DNA of 64,000 bases from contig JADJWK010000004.1 of the NCBI GenBank assembly GCA_016716405.1, forward strand, positions 744,001-808,000, given 5' to 3'. Shown here one piece after another: positions 33,807-41,830 of this stretch. This DNA comes from Candidatus Melainabacteria bacterium. GTDB lineage: Bacteria; Cyanobacteriota; Vampirovibrionia; Obscuribacterales; Obscuribacteraceae. Position numbers and translations under genes: made by a program. A model generated the notes under the pieces. The model was not told where the DNA came from. It made no database searches and worked only from the letters and a program-made list of their open reading frames with translations. Every line of letters begins with the position of its first letter. Position 1 is the stretch's first letter.

Positions 33807-34388
33807 ATGAAAGTTTCTCGAATTCCAGCTTTTTCATTACTAGCTCTTGCCGGCTCCCTGGTCTACCTGGCTCAGCCCGCACCAGCCCAGCAGTATCACT
33901 ACAACTACGGCAACGGCCGGGTAATCAACCAGAGCCAGATAGGGCTCAACCAGCACGAGAGCACATATGTGCCCACGGGCGCCATCAACAATACAGCCAA
34001 GGGGATCATCACCGGGGGCATAGGCAGAGAAGCCAATCCACTGCTGCCCGGAGTCAAGTGGGGACGGACCGTCGGCACGTCCGGAGACAATTTCTATATG
34101 GGCGGCGCCCCGGACAAGAAAGGGCAGGTCTACCGCCAGAGCAGGAAAGCCCTGCAGCAGCGTCAGATGATGCAGGCCCAGCGCCAGGAGCAGCGGCGCC
34201 TCCAGGGCGGCGAAGTCTATTTCCCGGGACAGAATGCCAACAGCGGCGGCATCACCCGCAGCGGCGGCACATATACCTATGGCAGCGGCGGAGCCGCCTC
34301 CTATGCTGATGTCAGCACCCCGGTATTTAACGGCGGCGGTGCCGGCGGCGGCAACAGCAGCAATAACAGCGCCAACAACGGCAACTGA
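33807..34388 (+). CDS. Secreted Gly/Asn/Gln-rich protein of unknown function
   Basis: The 193-residue protein has a clear signal peptide (RIPAFSLLALAGSLVYLAQPAPAQQ), so it is exported. The middle contains PLLPGVKWGRTVGTSGDNFYMGG and a Gln/Arg/Met helix (ALQQRQMMQAQRQEQRR). The C-terminus is low complexity (GGGAGGGNSSNNSANNGN). No family is recognised. Composition suggests a surface or matrix protein. GGAAG lies 7 bases before the ATG. Confidence 0.75.
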   Translation: MKVSRIPAFSLLALAGSLVYLAQPAPAQQYHYNYGNGRVINQSQIGLNQHESTYVPTGAINNTAKGIITGGIGREANPLLPGVKWGRTVGTSGDNFYMGGAPDKKGQVYRQSRKALQQRQMMQAQRQEQRRLQGGEVYFPGQNANSGGITRSGGTYTYGSGGAASYADVSTPVFNGGGAGGGNSSNNSANNGN

Positions 34389-34467
34389 GCCCGCGGCCCA
34401 ACAACCAGGTTTCGAGTATACTTAGACCCGGCTTTGTATATCCATCAAGATACCCGGGAGTGTTTCC

Positions 34468-35649
34468 ATGGCGAAAATCGTGGTGCTGGGCGGTGCCGGC
34501 GCAATGGGTCAGATCACCGTTAGAGACCTGGCGGTCTCGGCGACTCATCAGGACGTGGTGGTGGCGGATCTCGACGAAGCCAGGGCCCGGGACCTGGTCA
34601 GGGAGCTCGGACGGAAGCATCTTTCCGCGGCCCGGGTGGACCTGAAAGACGAGAAAAGCCTTGCCGGGGTTCTCGAAGGCGCCGGCTGCGTGATCAATTC
34701 GACCCCATATTATTTCAATGTCCAGGTCATGGAAGCATCGCTCGATTCAGGTTGCCACTATATCGATCTGGGCGGGCTCTATCATGTCACTTTCAAGCAA
34801 CTGGAGCTCCACGACCGGTTCAAGAAGAAAGACCTCCTGGCCGTGCTGGGAACCGGAGCCAGTCCGGGCACCACCAATATCATGGTAGCGGCGGCGGCCC
34901 GAGAGTTCGATACCATCAGCGATATCGCCATAATCTGCGCCGGAGTGGACAATGTCGTATCGGATCATCCCTTCGAGCCCCCCTATATGCTCGACACCAT
35001 GCTCGATGAATACACCATGCCGGCCCCGGTTTTCGAGAACGGCGCCGTGGTCATGAAAGCACCGTTCAGCGAAGAGGAGCTCATCGATTTTCCGGAGCCC
35101 ATCGGCCGCCAGTCGGCCATGCCCACCATCCACTCGGAGGTGGCAACCCTTCCCGTCTCTTACCGGGAAAAGGGCGTCAGCAATGTCGCTTTCAAGCTCG
35201 CTCTGCCATCGGACATGCATGCCAGGCTGAAATTCCTGGTGGAGCTGGGATTCGGAGGCAGAGACAAGGTCAAGACCGGTGAAGGCGAGTTCACTCCTCG
35301 CAAGATCCTGGCTGAGATGATCGCCCGCATACCCAGCGAAAAGCGAGCGGCCGACGATGTCGAGATTTTGAGAGTTGACGTCTCCGGGACCCGGGGGAAG
35401 GCCGAGACTTTCGTTCGGATGGAAGCCGTGGCCAGAGCCAATCCCGACATGAAAGTCGGAGGCGGAGACCTGAATACCGGCATTCCGCCATCGATCATCG
35501 CCCAGATGATCGTCGACAACAAGATCAAGGACCGGGGAGTCCTGCCACCGGAGCTATGTGTCGACCCCGAGCACTTCTTCGCCGAGCTCGGCAAGCGCGG
35601 CGTGGTGGTAAGAAAGACAGCCCAGAACCAGCTCGCTCCGACCTGCTGA
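34468..35649 (+). CDS. Saccharopine dehydrogenase-like NAD(P)-binding oxidoreductase
   Basis: The 393-residue protein begins with the Rossmann motif IVVLGGAGAMG and continues VVVADLDEARA, CVINSTPYYFN and HYIDLGGLY. Then comes the family's substrate domain, with GASPGTTNIMVAAAAREFD. Members include saccharopine dehydrogenase (lysine metabolism), carboxynorspermidine synthase and homologues of unknown substrate. The N-terminus is close to the lysine/polyamine branch, but I cannot choose. It converges with fabD, 13 bp apart. Confidence 0.85.
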   Translation: MAKIVVLGGAGAMGQITVRDLAVSATHQDVVVADLDEARARDLVRELGRKHLSAARVDLKDEKSLAGVLEGAGCVINSTPYYFNVQVMEASLDSGCHYIDLGGLYHVTFKQLELHDRFKKKDLLAVLGTGASPGTTNIMVAAAAREFDTISDIAIICAGVDNVVSDHPFEPPYMLDTMLDEYTMPAPVFENGAVVMKAPFSEEELIDFPEPIGRQSAMPTIHSEVATLPVSYREKGVSNVAFKLALPSDMHARLKFLVELGFGGRDKVKTGEGEFTPRKILAEMIARIPSEKRAADDVEILRVDVSGTRGKAETFVRMEAVARANPDMKVGGGDLNTGIPPSIIAQMIVDNKIKDRGVLPPELCVDPEHFFAELGKRGVVVRKTAQNQLAPTC

Positions 35650-35662
35650 GATTCTCGATCAA

Positions 35663-36646
35663 TCAGCTGCAGGCGGCGCCCCGGAGCTGCTTGAGCTCGG
35701 CAATGGTGGCGGTCAGCGACTCGACATCGCTTATATTGAAAGTACGGACATCCGGAGAGATCTTTTTGACCAGTCCGGTAAGGACGGCTCCGGGACCGAT
35801 CTCCACAAAGGTATCGACCCCGCCGTCCACCATGAGCTCGATGCTCTCATACCAGCGCACCGGGCTCTCCATCTGCTTCTCGAGCTTCTGCTTGAGAGCC
35901 GCGGCCGCTTTGGCCGGGCTGGCATCGAAATTTTGAACCACTTCCACCGCCGCATCGGCAAGCTGGCATCCGGCGAGGACTCTGCCGAACTCGGCAGCGG
36001 CGCTTCTCATGAGGGGGCTGTGAAAAGCGCCTCCCACCGGCAGGGGAATCGCCTTGCCGCCATTCTCTTTCACCTTTTTCGAAGCGAGAGCGACTGCCTC
36101 GGGACTCCCGGAAATTACCAGTTGCTCCCGGGTGTTGTAGTTGGCGAGCACCACTGTCGCCCCGTCATCGCTCGCCCCACCGGCTTTGAGCTCGGCGACA
36201 GCGCTTGCGGCAATCTCGGCGAGAGTCTCCGGTGCGAGCTTGAGGACGGCAGCCATGGCGCCGCGGGGACATTCTTCCATGAGAGAAGCGCGCTTCTCCA
36301 CGAGCTTGACGGCATCTTCCAGATTGAGAGCACCGGCAGCGACCAGAGCGGAGATCTCTCCGAGACTGTGACCGGCCACATAGTCCGGAGAAGGGCCGCC
36401 CTTCTCCTTGTAGCACTGCCAGGCAGCCAGAGAGACAGCCATGATGGTGGGCTGGGTATTGATCGTCCGTTTCAGCTCCTCGGCGGGCCCGTCGAAACAG
36501 AGCTTGCTCAGTGGGCGCCCGGCGATGGCGTCGATTTTCGCGAAAGTGCCGGCAGCGGTCTCCAGCTCATCGCATAGAGCCCTGCCCATACCGACGGACT
36601 GCGAGCCCTGACCGGGAAACAAACATGCAATCTTGCCCATCATCAC
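35663..36646 (-). CDS. fabD: Malonyl-CoA:ACP transacylase
   Basis: The 327-residue protein has ACLFPGQGSQSVGMG, the nucleophile block AGHSLGEISAL (Ser about 94), Arg in EKRASLMEE, and the catalytic His in GAFHSPLM. It loads malonyl groups on acyl carrier protein for fatty acid synthesis. GGAGGAGAG precedes three consecutive ATG codons. It is the last gene of the yceD-rpmF-plsX-fabH-fabD cluster. Confidence 0.97.
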   Translation of the reverse strand: MMMGKIACLFPGQGSQSVGMGRALCDELETAAGTFAKIDAIAGRPLSKLCFDGPAEELKRTINTQPTIMAVSLAAWQCYKEKGGPSPDYVAGHSLGEISALVAAGALNLEDAVKLVEKRASLMEECPRGAMAAVLKLAPETLAEIAASAVAELKAGGASDDGATVVLANYNTREQLVISGSPEAVALASKKVKENGGKAIPLPVGGAFHSPLMRSAAAEFGRVLAGCQLADAAVEVVQNFDASPAKAAAALKQKLEKQMESPVRWYESIELMVDGGVDTFVEIGPGAVLTGLVKKISPDVRTFNISDVESLTATIAELKQLRGAACS

Positions 36647-36660
36647 TCTCCTCCAGCTTA

Positions 36661-37677
36661 CTAATCTCGACTGTCCCGGGCTTTCCAGCGGACGATAGCG
36701 GACCCCCAGGTGAGACCGGCTCCGAATCCAACAAGGCAGAGCGTCGCCGGCGCCTCGATCTGTCCTCTCTTGAGCGCCGCCCAGAGAGCCAGCGGTATCG
36801 AAGCGGCAGAGGTATTGCCCATCTCGTCTACATTGGTTATGACCTGCTCTGGTCTCATTCCGAGACGATCGGCTGCCGCTTTTATGATCCGGATATTGGC
36901 CTGGTGCGGGACCATATAGTCGATCGCCTCGACTTCGATTTCGGCCCGCTGGGCGGCCATTCGAACCGCCTCGGGAACAGCGTTGACGGCAAACTCATAG
37001 ATCGCCCGGCCGTTCATCTGCAAGAATCGCTCTACGGCCCGGGGCGGCTCGGTGCCGGCATGCGGATAGGCCGTCCCGGTATTGGGGATCCAGAGAAGGT
37101 GGGCGCCATTGCCGTCGGCGCGCAGATAAGTGGACAGAACGCCATTCTCGCCGTCCTCCACCGCCTCGATGATGAAAGCGCCGGCACCGTCGCCGAAAAG
37201 GATGCAGGTATTGCGATCCTCCCAGTCGAGAAAACGTGAATGGATATCCACGCCCACAACCAGCACCCGCTGATAAGTGCCGGACCCGACAAACTGATGG
37301 CCAACCGCCAGAGCATAGATTATCCCGGTGCAGGCGGCCTCCAGGTCGAATGCCGCAGCTCGATTGGCCCCCACCGCCGCCTGCACCTGGCAGGCCGTGG
37401 AGGGATAGAGATTGTCCGGCGTGGAGGTGGCGACGATGATCAGATCTATGGTACTACCATCGATACCGGCATAAGCGAGGGCATCCCTGGCAGCTTCGAT
37501 GGCGAGCCCGCTTGCCGTCTCATTCTCGGTCACTATCCGGCGCGACTTGATACCGGTCCTGGTCTTGATCCATTCATCACTGGTGTCGACCAGACGGGTG
37601 AGCTCCTCATTGGTCACCACCGCTGCAGGTATGCCGGCTCCCACACCGATGATTCTCGCCCCTACGGGGAATTTCAC
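36661..37677 (-). CDS. fabH: 3-oxoacyl-ACP synthase III
   Basis: The 338-residue ketosynthase starts fatty acid synthesis by condensing acetyl-CoA with malonyl-ACP. The triad is visible: Cys about 116 in DLEAACTG, His in VPHQANIRI and Asn in MGNTSAASIPLAL. The start is GTG 37677, overlapping the plsX stop by 4 bp, so translation is coupled. fabD follows 14 bp downstream. Confidence 0.97.
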   Translation of the reverse strand: MKFPVGARIIGVGAGIPAAVVTNEELTRLVDTSDEWIKTRTGIKSRRIVTENETASGLAIEAARDALAYAGIDGSTIDLIIVATSTPDNLYPSTACQVQAAVGANRAAAFDLEAACTGIIYALAVGHQFVGSGTYQRVLVVGVDIHSRFLDWEDRNTCILFGDGAGAFIIEAVEDGENGVLSTYLRADGNGAHLLWIPNTGTAYPHAGTEPPRAVERFLQMNGRAIYEFAVNAVPEAVRMAAQRAEIEVEAIDYMVPHQANIRIIKAAADRLGMRPEQVITNVDEMGNTSAASIPLALWAALKRGQIEAPATLCLVGFGAGLTWGSAIVRWKARDSRD

Positions 37678-38717
37678 TTGGCGCTCCCGGCAGTCACCAG
37701 ATCGAGAGTCGTCTCGATCCGCTCGACAATCTTGGCCAGGACCATGTCTTTAGCCACTCTGATGGCGTTCTTGACGGCGGTATGGCGCGATCCTCCGTGA
37801 GCGATCACGCAGACACCCTTGACTCCCACAAGCAGCGCGCCGCCGGCCACGTCCGAATCCACTCGCGCTTTCAGAGCCTTGATCGCCGACTCGGCGAGGA
37901 CTCCGGCGATCTTGCCGCGCACCGAGCTCATCAGCTCCTGGCGCAGCATGAAGCTCATCATCTTGGCGATCCCCTCGGCGGTCTTCAGGGAGACATTGCC
38001 GGTGAAGCCGTCGGTGACCACCACATCCACTTTGCCCATGGGATAGTCACGACCTTCGACGAAACCGATGAAATTGATCAGGTCGGTCTTGCGAAACATC
38101 TCGAAGACCTCTCTGACAAGCTCGTTACCCTTGGTCTCCTCGGTGCCGATATTGAGAATCCCGACCGTGGGATTCTCGAGATTGTGCAGACCTTTGGCGA
38201 GGATCGAGCCCATCACCCCGAACTGGAAGAGCATGTTGGCGGTGCAGTCGACGTTGGCGCCGACATCCAGCATGATGCAGCGCTGGGGATGAATGGTGGG
38301 CATGGTACAGGCGATGGCCGGGCGCTCGACATTGGCGATGCGACCGAGCCCGAACTGGGCGGCGACCGCCGCAGCGCCGGTGGAACCGCAGGCCACCAGG
38401 GCATCGGCCTGGCCGGTAGCCACCTGCCTGGTAGCCACAACGATAGAAGAATCCTTTTTCTTGAGAATAGCCTTGCTCGGCTTCTCGTCCATGGCCACCA
38501 CTTCGGAAGCCGGGATTACAGTGATATTCAGAGACTCAGGCTCTCGACCGTCGAGGAGCTTGCGAATGACATTACGGCGAAACTCGGACTGGATGGACTC
38601 AACCGGACCGACCAGCTGGATAGCGACACCATACTCAGTTGCAGCAAGGACAGCACCATGGACTATCTCTCTGGGGGCATAGTCACCGCCCATGGCGTCT
38701 ACGGATACCCGAATCAT
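37674..38717 (-). CDS. plsX: Phosphate acyltransferase PlsX
   Basis: The 347-residue protein begins IRVSVDAMGGDYAPREIVHGA, the PlsX signature. It includes LVACGSTGAAA, GVLNIGTE-like VGILNIGTEETKGN and VTDGFTGNVSLKTAEG. PlsX makes acyl-phosphate from acyl-ACP for phospholipid synthesis. It sits between rpmF and fabH in the conserved cluster. Confidence 0.97.
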   Translation of the reverse strand: MIRVSVDAMGGDYAPREIVHGAVLAATEYGVAIQLVGPVESIQSEFRRNVIRKLLDGREPESLNITVIPASEVVAMDEKPSKAILKKKDSSIVVATRQVATGQADALVACGSTGAAAVAAQFGLGRIANVERPAIACTMPTIHPQRCIMLDVGANVDCTANMLFQFGVMGSILAKGLHNLENPTVGILNIGTEETKGNELVREVFEMFRKTDLINFIGFVEGRDYPMGKVDVVVTDGFTGNVSLKTAEGIAKMMSFMLRQELMSSVRGKIAGVLAESAIKALKARVDSDVAGGALLVGVKGVCVIAHGGSRHTAVKNAIRVAKDMVLAKIVERIETTLDLVTAGSAK

Positions 38718-38772
38718 GCTCGACCTTTGCTTGGGGCTAAATTTGAAACCAAACTAAACTGAAACTAACGAT

Positions 38773-38958
38773 TTAGAAAATCGATTCGCTCTTGAAAGCC
38801 GGTCGGCCGCGATAATAGTTGCACTCGGGGCACATTTGATGCGGTTGCGTGGACGAGCCGCAGTTCGAGCACTTGGCGATTGTAGTCTTGCCTGCTTTCC
38901 AGTTGGCGCGGCGTTGATGCTGCTTCTGGTGCGAGGTCTTCTTCTTGGGGACAGCCAT
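38773..38958 (-). CDS. rpmF: Large ribosomal subunit protein bL32
   Basis: The 61-residue protein starts at ATG 38958 with GGAGGGAG upstream: AVPKKKTSHQKQHQRRA, then a zinc-ribbon CSNCG...CPECNYYRG. The four Cys make this the zinc-binding form. A longer frame to 39156 overlaps yceD and is not used. Its place between yceD and plsX is conserved in many bacteria. Confidence 0.97.
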   Translation of the reverse strand: MAVPKKKTSHQKQHQRRANWKAGKTTIAKCSNCGSSTQPHQMCPECNYYRGRPAFKSESIF

Positions 38959-39005
38959 GGCGTCTTCTCCCTCCATTGCCTCTTTAGATACGGATTGAAT
39001 ATTAT

Positions 39006-39554
39006 CTACGAATTTTCTTCGTTGTCGGCCTTCGGAAAGAGACTCTTTAGGTTCTTCCATCTGGGATCGATCATCTCGGGAGCGCCTCCATCCCCTTCCT
39101 CGGGCTCGAGAGCCCCGCCCACAGCGGCTTTTTGAGCCTTCGGCGGCCCCGGGCAATCATCGCCGCAACGGCAGTAAACCGGACAAGCCAACGTTACAGC
39201 TTGATACACTATGTCATCGATGTCAAGAATCCCGTCGGCCGGCAGGACCTCGTAGAAATCATCCCTGGTGAGCTCTTTCTCCTTCTGGGACTCTTCATCC
39301 GCGTACGCCCGGGAGGAGAATTGCTCGTCGAGCTCCACGGCAATCGACTGGAAATAAGGTCTGAGACAGGTCTGGCAGGTGAGTTTCAAAAGCGTCTTGA
39401 CGTGCCCGGTAAGGCGCACGCCGCCGACCCCTCCGGCTATGGAGAGCTCGCCGACAACGGGCTTGACGGCCCCGTCTACAGGCAGAGCCTCACTGTAACT
39501 GAGACGAAGTCGTTTTTGAGCAAGAGCGTTGAGCTCGTCTACACTTATCTTCAA
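39006..39554 (-). CDS. yceD: DUF177 / YceD-family protein
   Basis: The 182-residue protein starts at TTG 39554 and has the YceD pattern: a beta-rich N-terminus and the CxxC segment LTCQTCLRPY. The central acidic region (FSSRAYADEESQKEKEL) is followed by ILDIDDIVYQAVTLACPVYCRCGDDCPG. YceD is linked to ribosome biogenesis (23S rRNA accumulation) and always sits before rpmF. The extra Cys cluster (CPVYCRCGDDC) may bind zinc. It overlaps the divergent amidohydrolase frame. Confidence 0.88.
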   Translation of the reverse strand: MKISVDELNALAQKRLRLSYSEALPVDGAVKPVVGELSIAGGVGGVRLTGHVKTLLKLTCQTCLRPYFQSIAVELDEQFSSRAYADEESQKEKELTRDDFYEVLPADGILDIDDIVYQAVTLACPVYCRCGDDCPGPPKAQKAAVGGALEPEEGDGGAPEMIDPRWKNLKSLFPKADNEENS

Positions 39555-40958
39555 ATCAGCGGAGAACCTGAAATCATTCCAGGAAATATTACCACAGACC
39601 AGAGCGCAGCTCAGAAGCGGACTTTCAGCCTGGAGTCCGCCTGGTTGCTACCCGTGGAAGGACAACCTCTGAGCCGGGCGCGGCTGACCGTTAGCGGCTC
39701 GCGCATCGAGAGCCTGACAGGCGACATCTCTCGAGACCCGCCTTCGACCCTGGTCATACCGGGCTTGATCAATCTGCACAGCCATCTCGATTATTCCGCT
39801 CTAACCAGGCTCAACTCAGGCCCCGACTCGACCCTCTTGCCCTGGATAAAGAGCCTGGTTCAGGCTTCCAGGCAATTCAGCCGGGACGATTTCCTGGACT
39901 CGGCCCTTCAGGGAGCCGCCCAGGCAGCCATTTCCGGCACCACTTTCATCGCCGACAGCTCCTACTCGGGAGCCGGCGCCCACGCTCTTGCCCGAGCCGG
40001 CCTCAAAGGAATAGTCGGTCTCGAGCTTTTCGGGCTCGATGAGAGTGATGCCGAGAAGATTTTCAGCTCATGGCAAGATCGCCTGAGCGCTCTCGAGAAC
40101 GATCCGGACAACGCTCTCAAGGAAGCTCTCGGCGAAGGGAGATTGAGCCTGACGGTCGCTCCGCATGCACCATATACGGTGAGTCCCGCTCTCTGGCGGC
40201 TCGCCGACCGCTGGGCAGAAAAGGCAAATATGCCAGTCCTGGCTCACGTGAGCGAATCACAAGAGGAATGCGACTGGCTGGCGGGCAACTGCCAAGAAAT
40301 GGAGCTCTTTCTCATGTCCGTATTGCCCGGAGACGAGCAGGAGAAGAAAAAGCTTCTCGCCTCCATCGCCTGGAAAGGAAAAGGGTTGAGCCCGGTGGAG
40401 CATCTCGCCGGGCACGGACTGATCAACCGACGCCTCCTGGCGGCGCACCTGACCCGGGCAAGCCGGAAAGACATCGAGACCCTCGGGCTTGCCGGCGCCG
40501 CTGCCGCTCACTGCCCGCGAAGCAACCTGCGCCTGGGCAACGGCAGGGCGCCCCTGAAAGACATGCGGGAAGCCGGTCTGAGAGTCGGGCTGGGAACCGA
40601 CAGCCTGGCCAGCTGCGACACTCTCTCCCTCCTGGACGAGGCCCGTTTCGCCCTGAGCCTCCATGAAAAGGAAGGCGCTCCCCGGCACTCATTTCTTTCT
40701 TATCTCGAGCTCGCCACCATCGAGGCAGCCCGCGCCCTCAAGATCGAGGCCGAGACGGGCAGCCTGGTGCCGGGCAAAGCCGCCGACCTCTGCGTCATCC
40801 AGCTGCCCCCGGATCTCCCGGCTCCGGACGGAGTTCCGGAGCTTTCAGCGGTGCTGGATTATCTGAGCGCAGCGCCGGTTGCTGTCAGCCAGGTATATGT
40901 CAACGGCAGAATAATCGTCGATCAGGGTCGCCCGGTCTGGTTGTACGCGGCGATATAA
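39516..40958 (+). CDS. Amidohydrolase-family deaminase (SAH/aminodeoxyfutalosine deaminase-like)
   Basis: The protein has metal ligands INLHSHLDYS, the block APHAPYTVS, AHVSESQEE, and GLGTDSLASCDTLS, with a hydantoinase-like edge GSLVPGKAADLCVI. These match cytosine/adenosine-type deaminases such as S-adenosylhomocysteine/MTA deaminase and the menaquinone-pathway enzyme MqnX; I cannot choose. The start is uncertain. The fold begins near 39620 (FSLESAWLLPVEG), and the nearest canonical start upstream is TTG 39516, inside the divergent yceD gene. An ATC at 39573 has GGAG 8 bases upstream. A frame extending to 39132 is antisense to yceD and is rejected. Confidence 0.85.
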   Translation: MSKSVELVYTYLQISGEPEIIPGNITTDQSAAQKRTFSLESAWLLPVEGQPLSRARLTVSGSRIESLTGDISRDPPSTLVIPGLINLHSHLDYSALTRLNSGPDSTLLPWIKSLVQASRQFSRDDFLDSALQGAAQAAISGTTFIADSSYSGAGAHALARAGLKGIVGLELFGLDESDAEKIFSSWQDRLSALENDPDNALKEALGEGRLSLTVAPHAPYTVSPALWRLADRWAEKANMPVLAHVSESQEECDWLAGNCQEMELFLMSVLPGDEQEKKKLLASIAWKGKGLSPVEHLAGHGLINRRLLAAHLTRASRKDIETLGLAGAAAAHCPRSNLRLGNGRAPLKDMREAGLRVGLGTDSLASCDTLSLLDEARFALSLHEKEGAPRHSFLSYLELATIEAARALKIEAETGSLVPGKAADLCVIQLPPDLPAPDGVPELSAVLDYLSAAPVAVSQVYVNGRIIVDQGRPVWLYAAI

Positions 40959-41011
40959 TCTATACTCATAGATCGGTCGTAGTCATGTTCAATTGAAAGG
41001 TCCACAAATAG

Positions 41012-41716
41012 ATGGCAGGCGTCGGAAGAACTGATCACATCTGTAGCGGCAGGACCTGCATGTTCTGTCGCGTCCTTGACAATCCCAACAAAGCCAAGCA
41101 ATCCGGCGCTCGCTCCTTCATGGACAGCCAGGTGATCGAGCGGGTCAAAGAGCTCGAGCAGCGATCGCTTCTCACCAGCACCGAGCAGAGCCTGGCCGCT
41201 GTCAAAGGCGAAGAGATCGAGCGCCTGGCGCTGCTCGACTCCCTTACAGAGCTTTACAATTCCAGAACCTTCATGAAAGAGATCAAGGACGAGCTGAAGC
41301 GGGCAAAACGCTACAAACGCCCGGTCGCTCTCTGCATGGTCGCCATAGACGGCTTCAAGGATATCGTCAAGCAATACGGAGCGCTCACCTCCGACGCCGT
41401 TCTCAAGGTAGTGGGAGATATCCTCAAAGGGGCCATCCGGGACGTCGACATTCCCGCTCGCTACAGCGCCGAGGAGTTCGCTCTCATCTTCCCGGAGACC
41501 AATGCCTCCGGGGCTTCCATAGTTGCCGAGCGGATCAGGCAACGGGTAGCCAATCAGTCCATAACCCATAACTGGCACAACCTGAAAGTAACTGCCAGTG
41601 TAGGTCTTGCCGCGTTCCCGGCGCATGCCAGGGAAAGCGATGAGCTCATAGAAAAAGGAATCAGAGCCCTGGAGCTGGCCATGCAACGTGGCGGCGACCG
41701 GGTCTGTACTGTATGA
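41012..41716 (+). CDS. Degenerate GGDEF-domain protein with N-terminal Cys cluster
   Basis: The 234-residue protein ends in a GGDEF-type domain (ALLDSLTELYNSRTFMKEIKDELKRAKRYKRPVAL, then ARYSAEEFALIFPET). The catalytic GGEEF is changed to SAEEF, so cyclase activity is doubtful. The allosteric RxxD (RDVD) sits five residues before it, as in c-di-GMP-binding inhibitory sites, so it could be a c-di-GMP receptor. The N-terminus has CSGRTCMFC, a possible metal or redox site. It lies between the amidohydrolase and secD. Confidence 0.85.
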   Translation: MAGVGRTDHICSGRTCMFCRVLDNPNKAKQSGARSFMDSQVIERVKELEQRSLLTSTEQSLAAVKGEEIERLALLDSLTELYNSRTFMKEIKDELKRAKRYKRPVALCMVAIDGFKDIVKQYGALTSDAVLKVVGDILKGAIRDVDIPARYSAEEFALIFPETNASGASIVAERIRQRVANQSITHNWHNLKVTASVGLAAFPAHARESDELIEKGIRALELAMQRGGDRVCTV

Positions 41717-41737
41717 AATGGAATTAGCTCTAGACCG

Positions 41738-41763
41738 GGCGAGCCCAGCCGATTCGGCTCGCC
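41738..41763. repeat. 8-bp stem-loop between GGDEF-like and secD genes
   Basis: GGCGAGCC (41738-41745) and GGCTCGCC (41756-41763) pair perfectly around a 10-base loop, 22 bp after the GGDEF-like stop. A T-tract is lacking, so terminator function is possible but weak. Confidence 0.45.
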
Positions 41764-41830
41764 TTCCGGGTTAGAATGTCTTGCGACGTCATCTCAATGA
41801 TGACGCCGATAGATCTTCAAGAGGAAAGCA

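Noticed and set aside
39132..39515. N-terminal extension of the amidohydrolase frame
   Set aside because: It is antisense to yceD, and the enzyme fold begins only near 39620.
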